Source: Spirosoma endbachense
Lineage (GTDB): Bacteria > Bacteroidota > Bacteroidia > Cytophagales > Spirosomataceae
Direction of reading: 5' to 3'
Length of the DNA stretch: 24,771 nt
NCBI RefSeq assembly: GCF_010233585.1
Contig: NZ_CP045997.1
Span: 4,327,432-4,352,202, forward strand
Shown: positions 7,762 to 15,760 of the stretch, one piece after another
Layout: each line of letters starts with the position of its first letter
Position numbering within the stretch: the stretch's first letter is position 1
The notes under the pieces: generated by a model
Told to the model about the DNA's origin: nothing
The model's database searches: none
What the model saw: the letters and a program-made list of their open reading frames with translations, nothing else
Made by a program: the position numbers and the translations under genes

Positions 7762-9144
7762 TCATCCTATTGAAAGTGAGTGTTTTATCAGTAGCCTTTC
7801 TAACTCTTCTTTGCTCAATTGAAGCGCATGCAGCTTCTTGTCCAAATGCTTTAGCTTCATCGCCCGCTGCTTCTCCTGGTTCTGCTCCACTCGCTCTTTG
7901 TGATATGCTTCCCCTTTGGTGAGCATGTGCCAGATGATCACCGCCAACTTGCGGGCTGTGGCAATAATGGCCGCAATTCGGCCTTTCTTGAACGCAATGC
8001 GCCGGAAAAAGGGTGTTAACTCATGATCTTTTTGGTTACCAATCGAATTGGCCGCCTGACGCAACGATTTGGCGATGCTACTCCGACCCGATGGCCGACG
8101 GTTACTAATGACTTTACCCCCACTCACCTTATTATTGGGCACCAGACCCAGCCAGCTGGCAAAACTTTTGGCGTTGGGGAATTTATGGATGTCATGGCCC
8201 AGACTGGTCAGCAAACAAAAGACCGTATTGTAGCTAATGCCCGAGACGGCAAACAGGTCGGTGCGGAAATATTGGTAAGCCAGTTGGGAGAGATTAAAGT
8301 CAGGGGCATGTTTGCCCGCTCGTTTGCGATGGGTCTTTAATTGCTTCTTTTCCTCAACCGATACCTCCACGGGTGGGGCATACTTGACTAGAAACGCTTC
8401 GATGACTTTATCGCATTCTTTGACCTTACTTTCGTAGAGCTGGTTAAAATCCAGACAGGCTCGTAACTCAAAAAGCAACTCCTCCCGCCACCAGCCTTGC
8501 AGCGCATCGCCAATCTCCTGACGGGACCGCCCGGCGGCCCGGTTTTTGACCCGAGCACTCACCAGCGCCACTAAATAATCCGCTTCCCGATGGCCTTCCA
8601 GAATGGCCTCAATGACGGCCATACCGGATTGACCGGTGATATCATTGAGCACCACATCCAGTCGTATATTCATTAGCCGCAGTGTCTTTTGCATCTTATT
8701 GGAATATCGGGCCGACTGCTGAACCAGATGTTGGCGATGGTAATAGTAAGTTCGTAACTGCTGGAAGGTATCGCTTAGCAGTAAACTACCCGATAGCAGG
8801 CCCAACGAGTGTAGTTTTTGAATCCAGATGCAGTCAATCACATCGGTTTTACGACCCTTCACATTTTTAGTCTGGCTACCGCTTACTAGCAACACCTCAA
8901 AGCCTGCCTGCTGAAGGGCCGTGAACAAGGTCTGCCAGTAGCTGCCCGTGCTCTCCATAGCAATGGTGGTGATGCCGTGCTGGTGTAAATGGTTAATAAG
9001 TTGCTGATGATCCTTGGTGTAGACCCCAAACTCGCGCACGTGATCTTTGTTCTGATCAACAGCAACCAGATGGCTGCGTGAACCCACATCGATGCCAGCG
9101 GCATGCGAATGGATAATAGTAAAGGAGGTTTGGCTGTTTCCCAT
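7762..9144 (-). CDS. IS1111-like transposase, with in-frame 15-bp insertion
   Basis: DEDD-type transposase of the IS110/IS1111 superfamily, 460 residues. Visible motifs: AGIDVGSRSHLVAV (first D), TTIAMESTGSYW (E), KTDVIDCIWIQKL (D-x-x-D), then C-terminal AVSGISYNTVFCLLTSLGHD and FASWLGLVPNNKVSGGKVISNRR. Five extra residues (Ala/Gly/Arg) interrupt the family motif RVK-x-SR-EI---L-G-WREE-LF; they come from a 15-bp insertion at 8528-8542 that keeps the frame, so the protein is still full length. Without it the gene would encode 455 residues. The start ATG at 9144 gives the usual N-terminus. Confidence 0.9.
   Translation of the reverse strand: MGNSQTSFTIIHSHAAGIDVGSRSHLVAVDQNKDHVREFGVYTKDHQQLINHLHQHGITTIAMESTGSYWQTLFTALQQAGFEVLLVSGSQTKNVKGRKTDVIDCIWIQKLHSLGLLSGSLLLSDTFQQLRTYYYHRQHLVQQSARYSNKMQKTLRLMNIRLDVVLNDITGQSGMAVIEAILEGHREADYLVALVSARVKNRAAGRSRQEIGDALQGWWREELLFELRACLDFNQLYESKVKECDKVIEAFLVKYAPPVEVSVEEKKQLKTHRKRAGKHAPDFNLSQLAYQYFRTDLFAVSGISYNTVFCLLTSLGHDIHKFPNAKSFASWLGLVPNNKVSGGKVISNRRPSGRSSIAKSLRQAANSIGNQKDHELTPFFRRIAFKKGRIAAIIATARKLAVIIWHMLTKGEAYHKERVEQNQEKQRAMKLKHLDKKLHALQLSKEELERLLIKHSLSIG
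8528..8542 (-). repeat. 15-bp crossing-dyad insertion S, in frame (IS1111-like transposase)
   Basis: CCGGGCCGCCGGGCG on the minus strand: arms CCG/CGG and CGC/GCG, L1 of 3, no L2. It is the same form as the 15-mer at 18510-18524. Removal gives RVKKSRQEIGDALQGWWREE, which fits the family pattern well. Confidence 0.72.
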
Positions 9145-9400
9145 AGTGCATTGCTGATTAGTGACTTCTGGGAGTGCACGGGGAAAGTAAGAATTTTCTG
9201 TACGGGATTCGTCGAAGCGATCACCAGTTTATTCACACGATGCCTTTTGATTAGAAAGGCATCGTGTGCTCCAGCCCAGATTTTAGGAAGGACTCGTTGG
9301 GTACCAATGAAAGCGGGGGGCTTGGTTCAGAAAGTCGGGCAAAGGTAGGGCTTACGGCTTATAAGGTAAGTTGTAGGGGGCTATTCAACAGCGGGGTGCG
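9145..9400 (-). ncRNA. IS1111-like element non-coding end with strong stem-loop
   Basis: No gene. CACACGATGCCTTT (9234-9247) and AAAGGCATCGTGTG (9255-9268) make a perfect 14-bp stem with a 7-base loop. Elements of this superfamily carry guide RNAs in their non-coding ends, so this is a candidate, though IS1111-type elements usually place theirs downstream of the gene. Confidence 0.4.
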
Positions 9401-9426
9401 CTGTACACTGATTTTAATATATCGCG

Positions 9427-9442
9427 TGGCTTCGGCCATCCG
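9427..9442 (+). repeat. 16-bp crossing-dyad insertion N (IS3 OrfA)
   Basis: TGGCTTCGGCCATCCG. Arms TGG/CCA and CGG/CCG. It is the most divergent in sequence but obeys the same pairing. Removal restores REAQMDR-DILK, the usual end of OrfA. Confidence 0.85.
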
Positions 9443-9633
9443 ATCCATCTGAGCTTCTCTGAGCTCTCGTTGTAGCCTTCTGATCTGTTGCTGTTCGTCA
9501 GTAGGTGTAGTAGTTGCAGGCAGAATTCGATCGTTTTTTTTGTGGCGTTGTCTCCATTTGCTGATTCGTCCCGGATCGATGTCTAATTCGTGGGCGGCTT
9601 CATGAATCGAGCCTTTTGCATACGATAACTCGA

Positions 9634-9649
9634 CCGGTACGCCGGGGCG
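9634..9649 (+). repeat. Crossing-dyad insertion M (IS3 OrfA), net +15 bp
   Basis: CCGGTACGCCGGGGCG. Arms CCG/CGG and CGC/GCG. The expected protein KEMA-VELSYAKGS is restored by removing 15 bases, so the 16-bp unit seems to have replaced one target base. The frame stays open and adds Arg-Pro-Gly-Val-Pro. Confidence 0.85.
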
Positions 9650-9759
9650 GGCCATTTCCTTGAATGCTTCGTCAAATACACGTCGTTTAATCATGGTCAA
9701 ATTGAAGTTTGCCCCCAAATCTGCCTAAAAAAAGTCTCCAGTCAACTGTAGCAAGTTCA

Positions 9760-10009
9760 AGTGGCACTTGTTGAATTCATTGGTGATCTCTCAAGAGAAT
9801 CCCGTATAGAAAAATCCTTCAATAAATGAAAGCCAATGTCCTTCAGGTTTTCATTGTCCTCTATGTTCGATTCTATATGACGTACTATCCAGTTAAAGGA
9901 AGATGGTCCAGTTGCTGAAGGATTCGGGTTACCAGGCGGTTGAGTGAGATCCGCTTTACTGGGTTCACAAAAGGTTGTTTGGGGAAGTTAAACCAGTCAT
10001 AGATGGCCG
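9760..10009. other. Stretch between IS3 element 1 and the sensor gene, no clear gene
   Basis: I see no complete gene. On the minus strand a 42-codon open stretch (about 9885-10012) ending ISLNRLVTRILQQLDHLPLTG before a stop lacks a start of its own; it may be the frameshifted end of the neighbouring sensor gene or of another decayed gene. Confidence 0.3.
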
Positions 10010-10693
10010 TTAGTTAAGCGGGAATAACGGTGATTCCAGGCTCCGTAAGCTCGTGTTTTGGATGAGGCCCAGGATAACCAGGCCAACCAGGAGTGAAATA
10101 GCCGTTAACAGAGACACATTCAGCGATCCGCCAGCGGCCAGCTGGTGGGCTTCCTTCACGGCACTCTGTCCCGTTTTAGTCTGTATCTGTGCCAGTTCAT
10201 GGACCGATTGAATGCTTTGTTTAAACAGGGTTGCCCCCCGCTCGCTGAATAGCTGACGGGCTACTGCCCACTTGCCAGTGGCCATCAATTGCTGAATCAA
10301 CCCTTCTACTTGTTTACCCTGCGCCCAGTTTTGTTTAAACGATTTTAACCAGATTGCCTCATCAGCGGTTAGTTTCGTTTTTTCGTAGTGGCCGATCCGG
10401 TTCGCAATTTGCTGGTCATGCTGTCTCAGGTATCTAACCAGAACAGAGCCAGACAGGGGCGATTGGGTCAGGAACTGATTGTCCAGCACCAGCCGCTTGG
10501 CGTGTAAGCTTTCACTGATGTGTACTAAATCAACGGCGGGCTGTAAACGATCCCTATATAGGGAAGCCATGGTTTGGTCCATGTCCTGCACGGCATGTTT
10601 TAGGCTTGTGGCTGTGAATAAGATAACCAGCATCAGGCTCAGCAAGAGCCCGGCGGCCTTGAGTTTTTGTTGACCAATGAACGACCATTTCAT
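10010..10693 (-). CDS. Four-helix-bundle sensor protein (MCP-like), no signalling domain
   Basis: A 227-residue membrane sensor resembling the ligand-binding half of methyl-accepting chemotaxis proteins (4HB_MCP_1). It has an N-terminal membrane helix (KAAGLLLSLMLVILFTATSL, about 12-31), a helical periplasmic region of about 155 residues (MDQTMASLYRDRLQPAVDLVHISESLHAKRL in pieces), and a second membrane helix near residues 192-212 (LNVSLLTAISLLVGLVILGLI in part). It ends right after that helix, without HAMP or a signalling domain. Such short forms are common in Cytophagales. It lies last in a minus-strand run of small genes. Confidence 0.75.
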   Translation of the reverse strand: MKWSFIGQQKLKAAGLLLSLMLVILFTATSLKHAVQDMDQTMASLYRDRLQPAVDLVHISESLHAKRLVLDNQFLTQSPLSGSVLVRYLRQHDQQIANRIGHYEKTKLTADEAIWLKSFKQNWAQGKQVEGLIQQLMATGKWAVARQLFSERGATLFKQSIQSVHELAQIQTKTGQSAVKEAHQLAAGGSLNVSLLTAISLLVGLVILGLIQNTSLRSLESPLFPLN

Positions 10694-10768
10694 GATTTCT
10701 ATCTGTTAAGAAGAGAGGTTTAGTTGAAAGTATTGCTGTTTGTCGCCCTTAACTGTACGTTTAGTGCG

Positions 10769-10957
10769 TCAGACTGCTTCGGCCGGTAGCGAAAAAGAGG
10801 CTTTTTGCCAGGGCTTGTGATACCGGCACCAGCGCAGTAACTGGATTCGCTCCCCTGGCGACAGATAGAAAAGTAACTTGCGGAGTTCTTTACGGAAGAG
10901 TGTTTTGTCAAAGCTTACTTTCTGTAGAACGCATTGGCTATAGTCAAACCAGGTCAT
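10769..10957 (-). CDS. Small hypothetical protein
   Basis: 62 codons, product not recognised. It is basic and aromatic-rich: VLQKVSFDKTLFRKELRKLL followed by LSPGERIQLLRWCRYHKPW. A K-V-S-F-D-x-x-L-F-x-K-E-L pattern is seen in small Cytophagales hypotheticals as I recall, which makes it more likely real than the overlapping frame at 10720-10911. Just upstream of the sensor gene on the same strand. Confidence 0.5.
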   Translation of the reverse strand: MTWFDYSQCVLQKVSFDKTLFRKELRKLLFYLSPGERIQLLRWCRYHKPWQKASFSLPAEAV

Positions 10958-11016
10958 TTCAGCAGGCGTTTAGTGAGTTAGTACTGAGTTCAGATTAGGT
11001 TTTTGCGATGACAAGA

Positions 11017-11283
11017 TCATAGGTTTAAAAGTGCTGTCGCCTTTACCCTGGGAGTATTCGGCGAGGCTCGAATCCGGGACCTATCCATCGTCGTTGGAGA
11101 CGGGCGTTTAAGGGAAAGCCAGGAACAGACTTTTGGCTCACTATTGGTCGGTTGCCGTCGCCGATGAATTTCAGCCGACAGACTAATCAGAAATACCATA
11201 CCGAAAAAAAGAAGGTAGCATACCGGCAGCCAGCGGCTGGAGTCCGTTTGTTCATGCGAGAACATTAAATCAAGAGCTTGCAT
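11017..11283 (-). CDS. Small single-pass membrane protein, hypothetical
   Basis: 88 codons. One membrane helix near residues 18-36 (SRWLPVCYLLFFGMVFLISL) is followed by a basic turn EIHRRRQ and a polar tail. The tail has a composition typical of out-of-frame sequence, so a frameshift after about residue 50 is possible. No family recognised. Confidence 0.4.
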   Translation of the reverse strand: MQALDLMFSHEQTDSSRWLPVCYLLFFGMVFLISLSAEIHRRRQPTNSEPKVCSWLSLKRPSPTTMDRSRIRASPNTPRVKATALLNL

Positions 11284-11384
11284 ACTACTTCCCGTTTAAC
11301 TGATTGATGAATCACTCTACGAATGGTTTGTTTCCCTATTGGTAATGGCTTCACTCTTACCATTAGTCCAGTCGATCCTAGGGC

Positions 11385-11555
11385 CTAAATACCCAGCCAA
11401 TCGAGTCGGTAATCACTATCTAGCATTGGCGGTAAACCCTGCTTTTTCAGAAAAGACCAGCAATAGGTGTAGCACACTATAGCACCAATCCCAACCAACA
11501 GGCTGATTAGCAAGCCACTGTTACTAAAAATGGGTTTCTCTATGTGATAGTCCAT
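11385..11555 (-). CDS. Small membrane protein, hypothetical
   Basis: A 56-residue frame from ATG at 11555: MDYHIEKPIFSNSG, a membrane helix LLISLLVGIGAIVCYTYCW, then the conserved-looking tail FLKKQGLPPMLDSDYRLDWLGI. It is first in the minus-strand run 11555-10010 and shares an intergenic region with the divergent DUF932 gene. It is too short to classify. Confidence 0.5.
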   Translation of the reverse strand: MDYHIEKPIFSNSGLLISLLVGIGAIVCYTYCWSFLKKQGLPPMLDSDYRLDWLGI

Positions 11556-11586
11556 AATCGCTAAATTTGGTTTTGTTAGTATCTGA

Positions 11587-11600
11587 TTGTAAATTTACAA
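11587..11600. promoter_or_regulatory. Perfect 14-bp palindrome between divergent genes
   Basis: TTGTAAATTTACAA is a perfect palindrome, 25 bases before the DUF932 start and 32 bases from the start of the divergent small membrane gene. It looks like a regulator binding site, close to the DUF932 start; the binding protein is unknown. Confidence 0.5.
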
Positions 11601-11624
11601 CTGTAAAAAAGCAAATGCAAATTC

Positions 11625-12602
11625 ATGACCTATATTAGTGCTCAACCTGAATTATCAACGTCCTGGGAGGACATCTGCTTTCCCGTGGAGCCGCTGCTAC
11701 TGAGTGATCTGTTACCCGATTATGATATTATTGCTACCGACCGGCAGAAGTTAATCGTTGGTCAACTGGCAGGGGGACGTAAAACGCTGTTTGGTATCCA
11801 GAGTGCTGACTACACCATTATTCCCAACCGGGCCATTCAGGAAGTAGTCGACGAATTGATTCCAGATTACCAGCTTCTGATTAAACACACCAATACCGGT
11901 GAGTTCAGCATTAGTATTATCCTGCCCACGTCTGTCTCTGTCGGCAAGGAAGAGCTTCAGCGGAGCCTAACGATTACCAACAGCTACAATGGCAAAACGC
12001 CCTTTGGCATCCAGGGCCAATCGCTGACGGCCCTATTGGATCCATTGACGCATTTAGGCAGTAGTGTGTACCGGAACGTTTGTCAGAATGGTCTGTTGGG
12101 CTGGGCCGATTCCTTTACGGACCTTCCAGCCTATCAGACCTGGCTGGGGCATTGGGCAAAGGGGCCACAGAAAGTGCCCGCCACTAAGACCCCAGCCGCT
12201 CCCGCCCGCCCGCAGCGGTTTACGACTGACATTCGTAAACTCCATCAAAGCGCCATTACCATTCCTCGGTTTCAGCAGCAGTTGCATACGCTTTTGCTAG
12301 AACACCTGACCACCGGCACTACCCTGACTGCCACCGTGTACGACCACTTCCAGCTGACAAACATGGCTGGCAATCATGAAAACGTACTTCGACACCTGCC
12401 CCTACCTGTTCAGTTAATCAAACAGGCACGCGAACGGCTGCGGCTGGAGGAACGGCTGCTGAATTCGCCCCCCTCCTGCTGGCTGTTGTACAACGCCGTC
12501 AATTACGCCCTGTTTACGGCCCGCAGCAGCTTGACGCTCAATGACCGATACCGCTTAGACGAGCGCGTGTTTCATCACCTGGCGGCTCAGGCATACGCCT
12601 GA
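11625..12602 (+). CDS. DUF932 domain-containing phage/plasmid-like protein
   Basis: A 325-residue protein of the DUF932 family found on plasmids, phages and integrative elements; its function is unknown. Recognisable are the N-terminal ADYTIIPNRAIQEVVDEL, ISIILPTSVSVGKEELQRSLTITNSYNGKTPFGIQGQ (in pieces) and the NVCQNGL motif near residue 153. A Pro/Ala linker around residues 186-198 precedes the C-terminal helical part. The cysteine and asparagine of NVCQNG are typical. Its presence suggests this segment belongs, or once belonged, to a mobile replicon. Intact. Confidence 0.82.
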   Translation: MTYISAQPELSTSWEDICFPVEPLLLSDLLPDYDIIATDRQKLIVGQLAGGRKTLFGIQSADYTIIPNRAIQEVVDELIPDYQLLIKHTNTGEFSISIILPTSVSVGKEELQRSLTITNSYNGKTPFGIQGQSLTALLDPLTHLGSSVYRNVCQNGLLGWADSFTDLPAYQTWLGHWAKGPQKVPATKTPAAPARPQRFTTDIRKLHQSAITIPRFQQQLHTLLLEHLTTGTTLTATVYDHFQLTNMAGNHENVLRHLPLPVQLIKQARERLRLEERLLNSPPSCWLLYNAVNYALFTARSSLTLNDRYRLDERVFHHLAAQAYA

Positions 12603-12677
12603 ACTTAACATATCCATGGCACGACACCTACCCGTCATGAAACCGAAGTAATAACCAACCTCTTAACTCGACCGATT

Positions 12678-13031
12678 ATGTATTCCCCTGATGTTGCGAT
12701 GGGTTTAGGCAGTATCGTCTATGCCCTGTGTAAACTCGACGGCCGGCTCCACCAGCAAGCCACTAAAGTAGCTTGTGAGCTGCTGGCCGAATGGCCCTAT
12801 AGTGACTTGGCGATTTGTGCGATGTTCTTGCGGGACAATGTGGGCGAACCCGCCGAGGAATCCTGCGCGTTTGGCCTGCGTCGGATGGCAGCCAAGCGTG
12901 TCGAGCTCACGAAGGAAACCAAAAAACGGTTCGTTACTATTCTGCTGCGCGTGGCGCGAGCCCACGAAGGAATTTCTCGGGAAGAACTGGCCTTCATTCG
13001 TCAATTTTGGCGGGAACTGCAACGTATGTAA
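12678..13031 (+). CDS. TerB-like family protein
   Basis: A 117-residue, all-helical protein resembling the TerB/DjlA-like N-terminal metal-binding fold: SIVYALCKLDGRLHQQATKVACELL at the front, and AKRVELTKETKKRFVTILLRVARAHEGISREELAFIRQFWREL (in pieces) at the back with the acidic E-G-x-S-x-E-E-x-x-x-I pattern usual in the family. It lies 75 bases after DUF932 on the same strand, so may be co-transcribed. A role in tellurite resistance is not implied. Confidence 0.6.
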   Translation: MYSPDVAMGLGSIVYALCKLDGRLHQQATKVACELLAEWPYSDLAICAMFLRDNVGEPAEESCAFGLRRMAAKRVELTKETKKRFVTILLRVARAHEGISREELAFIRQFWRELQRM

Positions 13032-13416
13032 GTGGGTAATCGGCTCACTTTCAGTCAATACCATGTGCCGGGCTGATCTCGCAAAACAAGCTCCGTCAAA
13101 TCTGCTTGATGACTTATCCTGAACATTATTAACTAGTTGGTTCCGATGACAATTAGTGACCTTAGCATGGATTAGCAGGAGGAAGTTTTAAAATATATCC
13201 TTTCATAACTGTTGAGGAAACCTTTTTATTCTTACTTAAGCGGCTTAGGCCGTTTTACTATCTGTTCACTATAACCAGTCACCTACGGTAAGTCTTGTCC
13301 TGATTTAATTTTGACGATTAAATGCACATCGCCACAGCAACATAATGGAAGGGATTTACTAATTTACCCGGAATGCATCTATAAGAAGCTAGCTACCTGA
13401 TCAAATCCTTTTCCCA
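13032..13416. other. Intergenic region, no gene seen
   Basis: AT-rich sequence without a convincing open frame. AAGCGGCTTAGGCCGTTTTACT at about 13237-13257 contains a short GCGGCTTAGGCCGT-like hairpin followed by T bases, a weak terminator candidate for the upstream genes. Confidence 0.3.
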
Positions 13417-14373
13417 ATGCGCGTAGTAGTTATTGGCGGTACTGGGCACGTGGGTACCTTTCTCATACCACGCTTAGTTGAAGCTGGCCATCAGGTCATT
13501 TGTGTTTGTCGCCAGCAGAGGCAACCCTATCAGCCTCACAGGGCCTGGCAAACGGTCGAATTGGTATCCTTGGACCGTAGCCAGCTTGACGAGCAGGACA
13601 GGTTTGGTCAAGCTATCGCTGACTTGAGTCCACAAGTAGTCATTGACCTGATTTGTTTTCAGCTCAACAGTGCTCATCAACTGGTCAGCGCTTTACAGGA
13701 TCGACTGGAGCATTACCTGCATTGTGGGACCATGTGGGTCCATGGCCACAGTGTCGTCGTACCTACCGACGAATCACAGCCACGTCACCCCTTTGGCGAG
13801 TATGGCATTCAAAAAGCAGCCATTGAAGATTTTCTCTTACGAAAAGTCGATCAGAGACGCTTTCCGGCAACCATACTTCACCCTGGCCATTTGGTGGGTC
13901 CGGGCTGGCTTCCCATTAATCCGGCCGGAAACCTTAATCCCGTCGTGTTTGATCAGCTTGCCCAGGGCCAGGAAGTACTCCTGCCTGATAGAGGCATGGA
14001 AACGTTACACCATGTGCATGTCGACGATGTGGCCCTGGGCTTTATGCAGGCGCTGACTCATCGGGCTCAGGCTGTGGGAGAAAGTTTTCATATTCTGTCG
14101 GCTAACGCGCTAACCATGCGCGGCTACGCTGAAGCAATGGCTGCCTGGTATGGACAACTGGCCCGGTTGCGGTTTGTTCCCTGGGAGGAGTTTTGTCAGC
14201 ACGTATCGACTCAGGATGCCAGTTTAACGTGGGACCATCTGGCTCACAGTCCCCATGGCAGTATTGAGAAAGCCCGCCGATTATTGGCCTATAACCCCCG
14301 GTATAGTTCGTTGGAGGCTATTCAGCAAGCGCTGAGTTGGTTAAAGAAGCAGCCAAACCCAGACCAGGAGTAG
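13417..14373 (+). CDS. NAD-dependent epimerase/dehydratase family protein
   Basis: A 318-residue extended short-chain dehydrogenase that acts on nucleotide sugars or similar substrates. The Rossmann motif VVVIGGTGHVGTFLIPRL is at residues 3-20. The catalytic region has YLHCGTMWVHGH and then E-Y-G-I-Q-K (Y-x-x-x-K) near residue 129, followed by ILHPGHLVGPGW. The C-terminal substrate domain includes MRGYAEAMAAWYG. The exact substrate cannot be told. Standalone and intact. Confidence 0.85.
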   Translation: MRVVVIGGTGHVGTFLIPRLVEAGHQVICVCRQQRQPYQPHRAWQTVELVSLDRSQLDEQDRFGQAIADLSPQVVIDLICFQLNSAHQLVSALQDRLEHYLHCGTMWVHGHSVVVPTDESQPRHPFGEYGIQKAAIEDFLLRKVDQRRFPATILHPGHLVGPGWLPINPAGNLNPVVFDQLAQGQEVLLPDRGMETLHHVHVDDVALGFMQALTHRAQAVGESFHILSANALTMRGYAEAMAAWYGQLARLRFVPWEEFCQHVSTQDASLTWDHLAHSPHGSIEKARRLLAYNPRYSSLEAIQQALSWLKKQPNPDQE

Positions 14374-14499
14374 GGGGAATGGTCAACCACTAAGTAATCC
14401 AATCTGGTGAAGGTCTGAAAGTGGCGCCGGTTTGGGAAAACTGTCGCTCAACCCTATGGATCGCAACGCCTTTTAAATGAAAATCAAAATCCCCGGAAG

Positions 14500-15270
14500 A
14501 TGAAAAAAGGATTGTCTAAATGGATCGTTTCTTCGCTGATAATTTCGGTCTTGTCGGCTTCAGGTAATTGCTATGGACAGGCAGCCGCAAAAACTAAGAC
14601 GATAATACTTGTTCACGGTGCATTTGTGGACGGTTCGGGATGGCAGGAAGTATATCACATTCTTGCCCGGCAAGGGTACAGGGTAGCGATTGTCCAGCAT
14701 CCAATGACCTCTTACCAGGCTGACGTAGCTGCGGTAACCAGATTAATTGATCAACAAGACGGTCCTTGTGTCTTGGTTGGGCACAGCTATGGGGGTGCTA
14801 TTATAACGACCGCCGGAAATAACCCGAAAGTCGCCGGACTGGTTTATATTGCTGCCCATGCCCCTGATGTAGGAGAGACCGAGGCCGACAATGGAAAAGC
14901 TTATCCGCCTGCCTATAAGTCGTTAATCAAAGGAAGTGACGGCTTGGATTACATTGACCCGGGCATGTTTTCAACTGATTTTGCGCCAGGTGTTTCCAAC
15001 GAAATAGCCGGCTTTATGGCAGTATCGCAGCCAACAATTGCCGATCAGGCTTTTCATGCGGTTATCCAAACTCCGTCATGGAAAACAAAACCCGTTTGGT
15101 ATATGGTGGCAAAGTCTGACCGGATTATCAATCCGGACCTGGAACGGATGTATGCAAAAAGGGTCAAAAGTATTAAAACTGTCGAGGTAGACGATGCAGG
15201 CCACTGCGTTTATATGACTCATCCGAAGGAAGCCGCAGCATTGATTGTTTTAGCCACCCAGGGTAAATAA
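14500..15270 (+). CDS. Secreted alpha/beta hydrolase
   Basis: A 256-residue alpha/beta hydrolase, esterase- or EstC-like. The first 27 residues (MKKGLSKWIVSSLIISVLSA, then SGNCYGQ) are a signal peptide, so it acts in the periplasm or outside. The fold is shown by IILVHGAFVDGSGW (oxyanion loop), the nucleophile elbow VGHSYGG, the acid in AKSDRIINPD and the base in DDAGHCVYMTHP. The substrate is unknown. It is the last gene of its strand run and is followed by a hairpin. Intact. Confidence 0.88.
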   Translation: MKKGLSKWIVSSLIISVLSASGNCYGQAAAKTKTIILVHGAFVDGSGWQEVYHILARQGYRVAIVQHPMTSYQADVAAVTRLIDQQDGPCVLVGHSYGGAIITTAGNNPKVAGLVYIAAHAPDVGETEADNGKAYPPAYKSLIKGSDGLDYIDPGMFSTDFAPGVSNEIAGFMAVSQPTIADQAFHAVIQTPSWKTKPVWYMVAKSDRIINPDLERMYAKRVKSIKTVEVDDAGHCVYMTHPKEAAALIVLATQGK

Positions 15271-15272
15271 GC

Positions 15273-15294
15273 CAACGACTGCAATGAGTCGTTG
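15273..15294 (+). terminator. Hairpin after the hydrolase gene
   Basis: CAACGACT (15273-15280) and AGTCGTTG (15287-15294) form a perfect 8-bp stem with a 6-base loop three bases after the stop codon. A clear T run is missing, so termination may be weak. Confidence 0.5.
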
Positions 15295-15760
15295 TGTATG
15301 ACAGTGACAAAGTTTGATACAACTATTTGTCAAGCTATGTCTGTATAATAATCGCCAGTTTTTTAATTGTCTTTTATAAGGATTGTTTACCAGAAGTTTA
15401 GCTATAGTCTGCCTCAACAGTCAAACTCAGCCATAAAATAAACTTGAAATTGTACTATTTATCATTAAAAGGCTTGAACAGTGCTAACCTTCCCCTTATT
15501 GATTAAGTATAATTTGGAATTTCTCTATTGTCGTCCACGAAAACGCTTGAGCAAATGAACGCTTATTATAACCAGAAATGATAGCTTAACTCTTAGCTCC
15601 GATGCTTGAAACCGTTCACGAAAGGCTGCGTTCATTGGTTATCCCCTTCAACTCATAGCTGGAAAGGTTATAAACCCAGCGATTCTTTCAGTACAATTCG
15701 GCAGTTAACAACTACTGAATTGAAAACATGAGACTCAATTGGATAGAATCCGTTGAGTGC
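15295..15760. other. Intergenic region, no gene seen
   Basis: AT-rich and without open frames of coding character. I see no strong hairpin or repeat. Confidence 0.4.

Larger units (their letters stand above)
7747..9415 (-). mobile_element. IS1111-like (IS110 superfamily) element
   Basis: The borders are suggested by near-identical direct repeats CTGTACAACTGATTTT (7747-7762) and CTGTACACTGATTTT (9401-9415). The element contains one transposase gene and about 250 bases of upstream non-coding DNA. Its right border is where IS3 orfA breaks off (after DRDILK). Confidence 0.55.
9416..9694 (-). pseudogene. IS3-family OrfA, truncated, two short insertions
   Basis: The DNA-binding protein of the IS3 element. 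From ATG at 9694 it reads MIKRRVFDEAFKEMA/VELSYAKGS, the helix-turn-helix segment HEAAHELDIDPGRISKWRQRH, and the leucine-zipper-like EQQQIRRLQRELREAQMDR/DILK. Slashes mark short insertions at 9634-9649 (net 15 bp, in frame) and 9427-9442 (16 bp, frameshift). Genuine sequence stops after DILK, where the IS1111-like element begins; about 10 residues of OrfA are missing. It is the partner of orfB at 5470-6346. Confidence 0.85.
5441..9759 (-). mobile_element. IS3-family element 1, split by nested IS110 and IS1111-like elements
   Basis: The ends are matching inverted repeats starting TGGACTTGCAACAGTATAGT at 5441 and TGAACTTGCTACAGTTGACT at 9759 (minus strand), continuing TGGAGA...TTTTTTAGGC. orfA lies at the right (9694 leftwards) and orfB at the left (6346-5470), so one element is interrupted by the two elements between 6371 and 9415. 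About 25 codons between orfA and orfB are missing. No clear target duplication was found. Confidence 0.75.

Noticed and set aside
9760..9850. Continuation of the globin gene after the IS3 element
   Set aside because: No frame resembles the missing globin C-terminus and no target duplication joins the two flanks.
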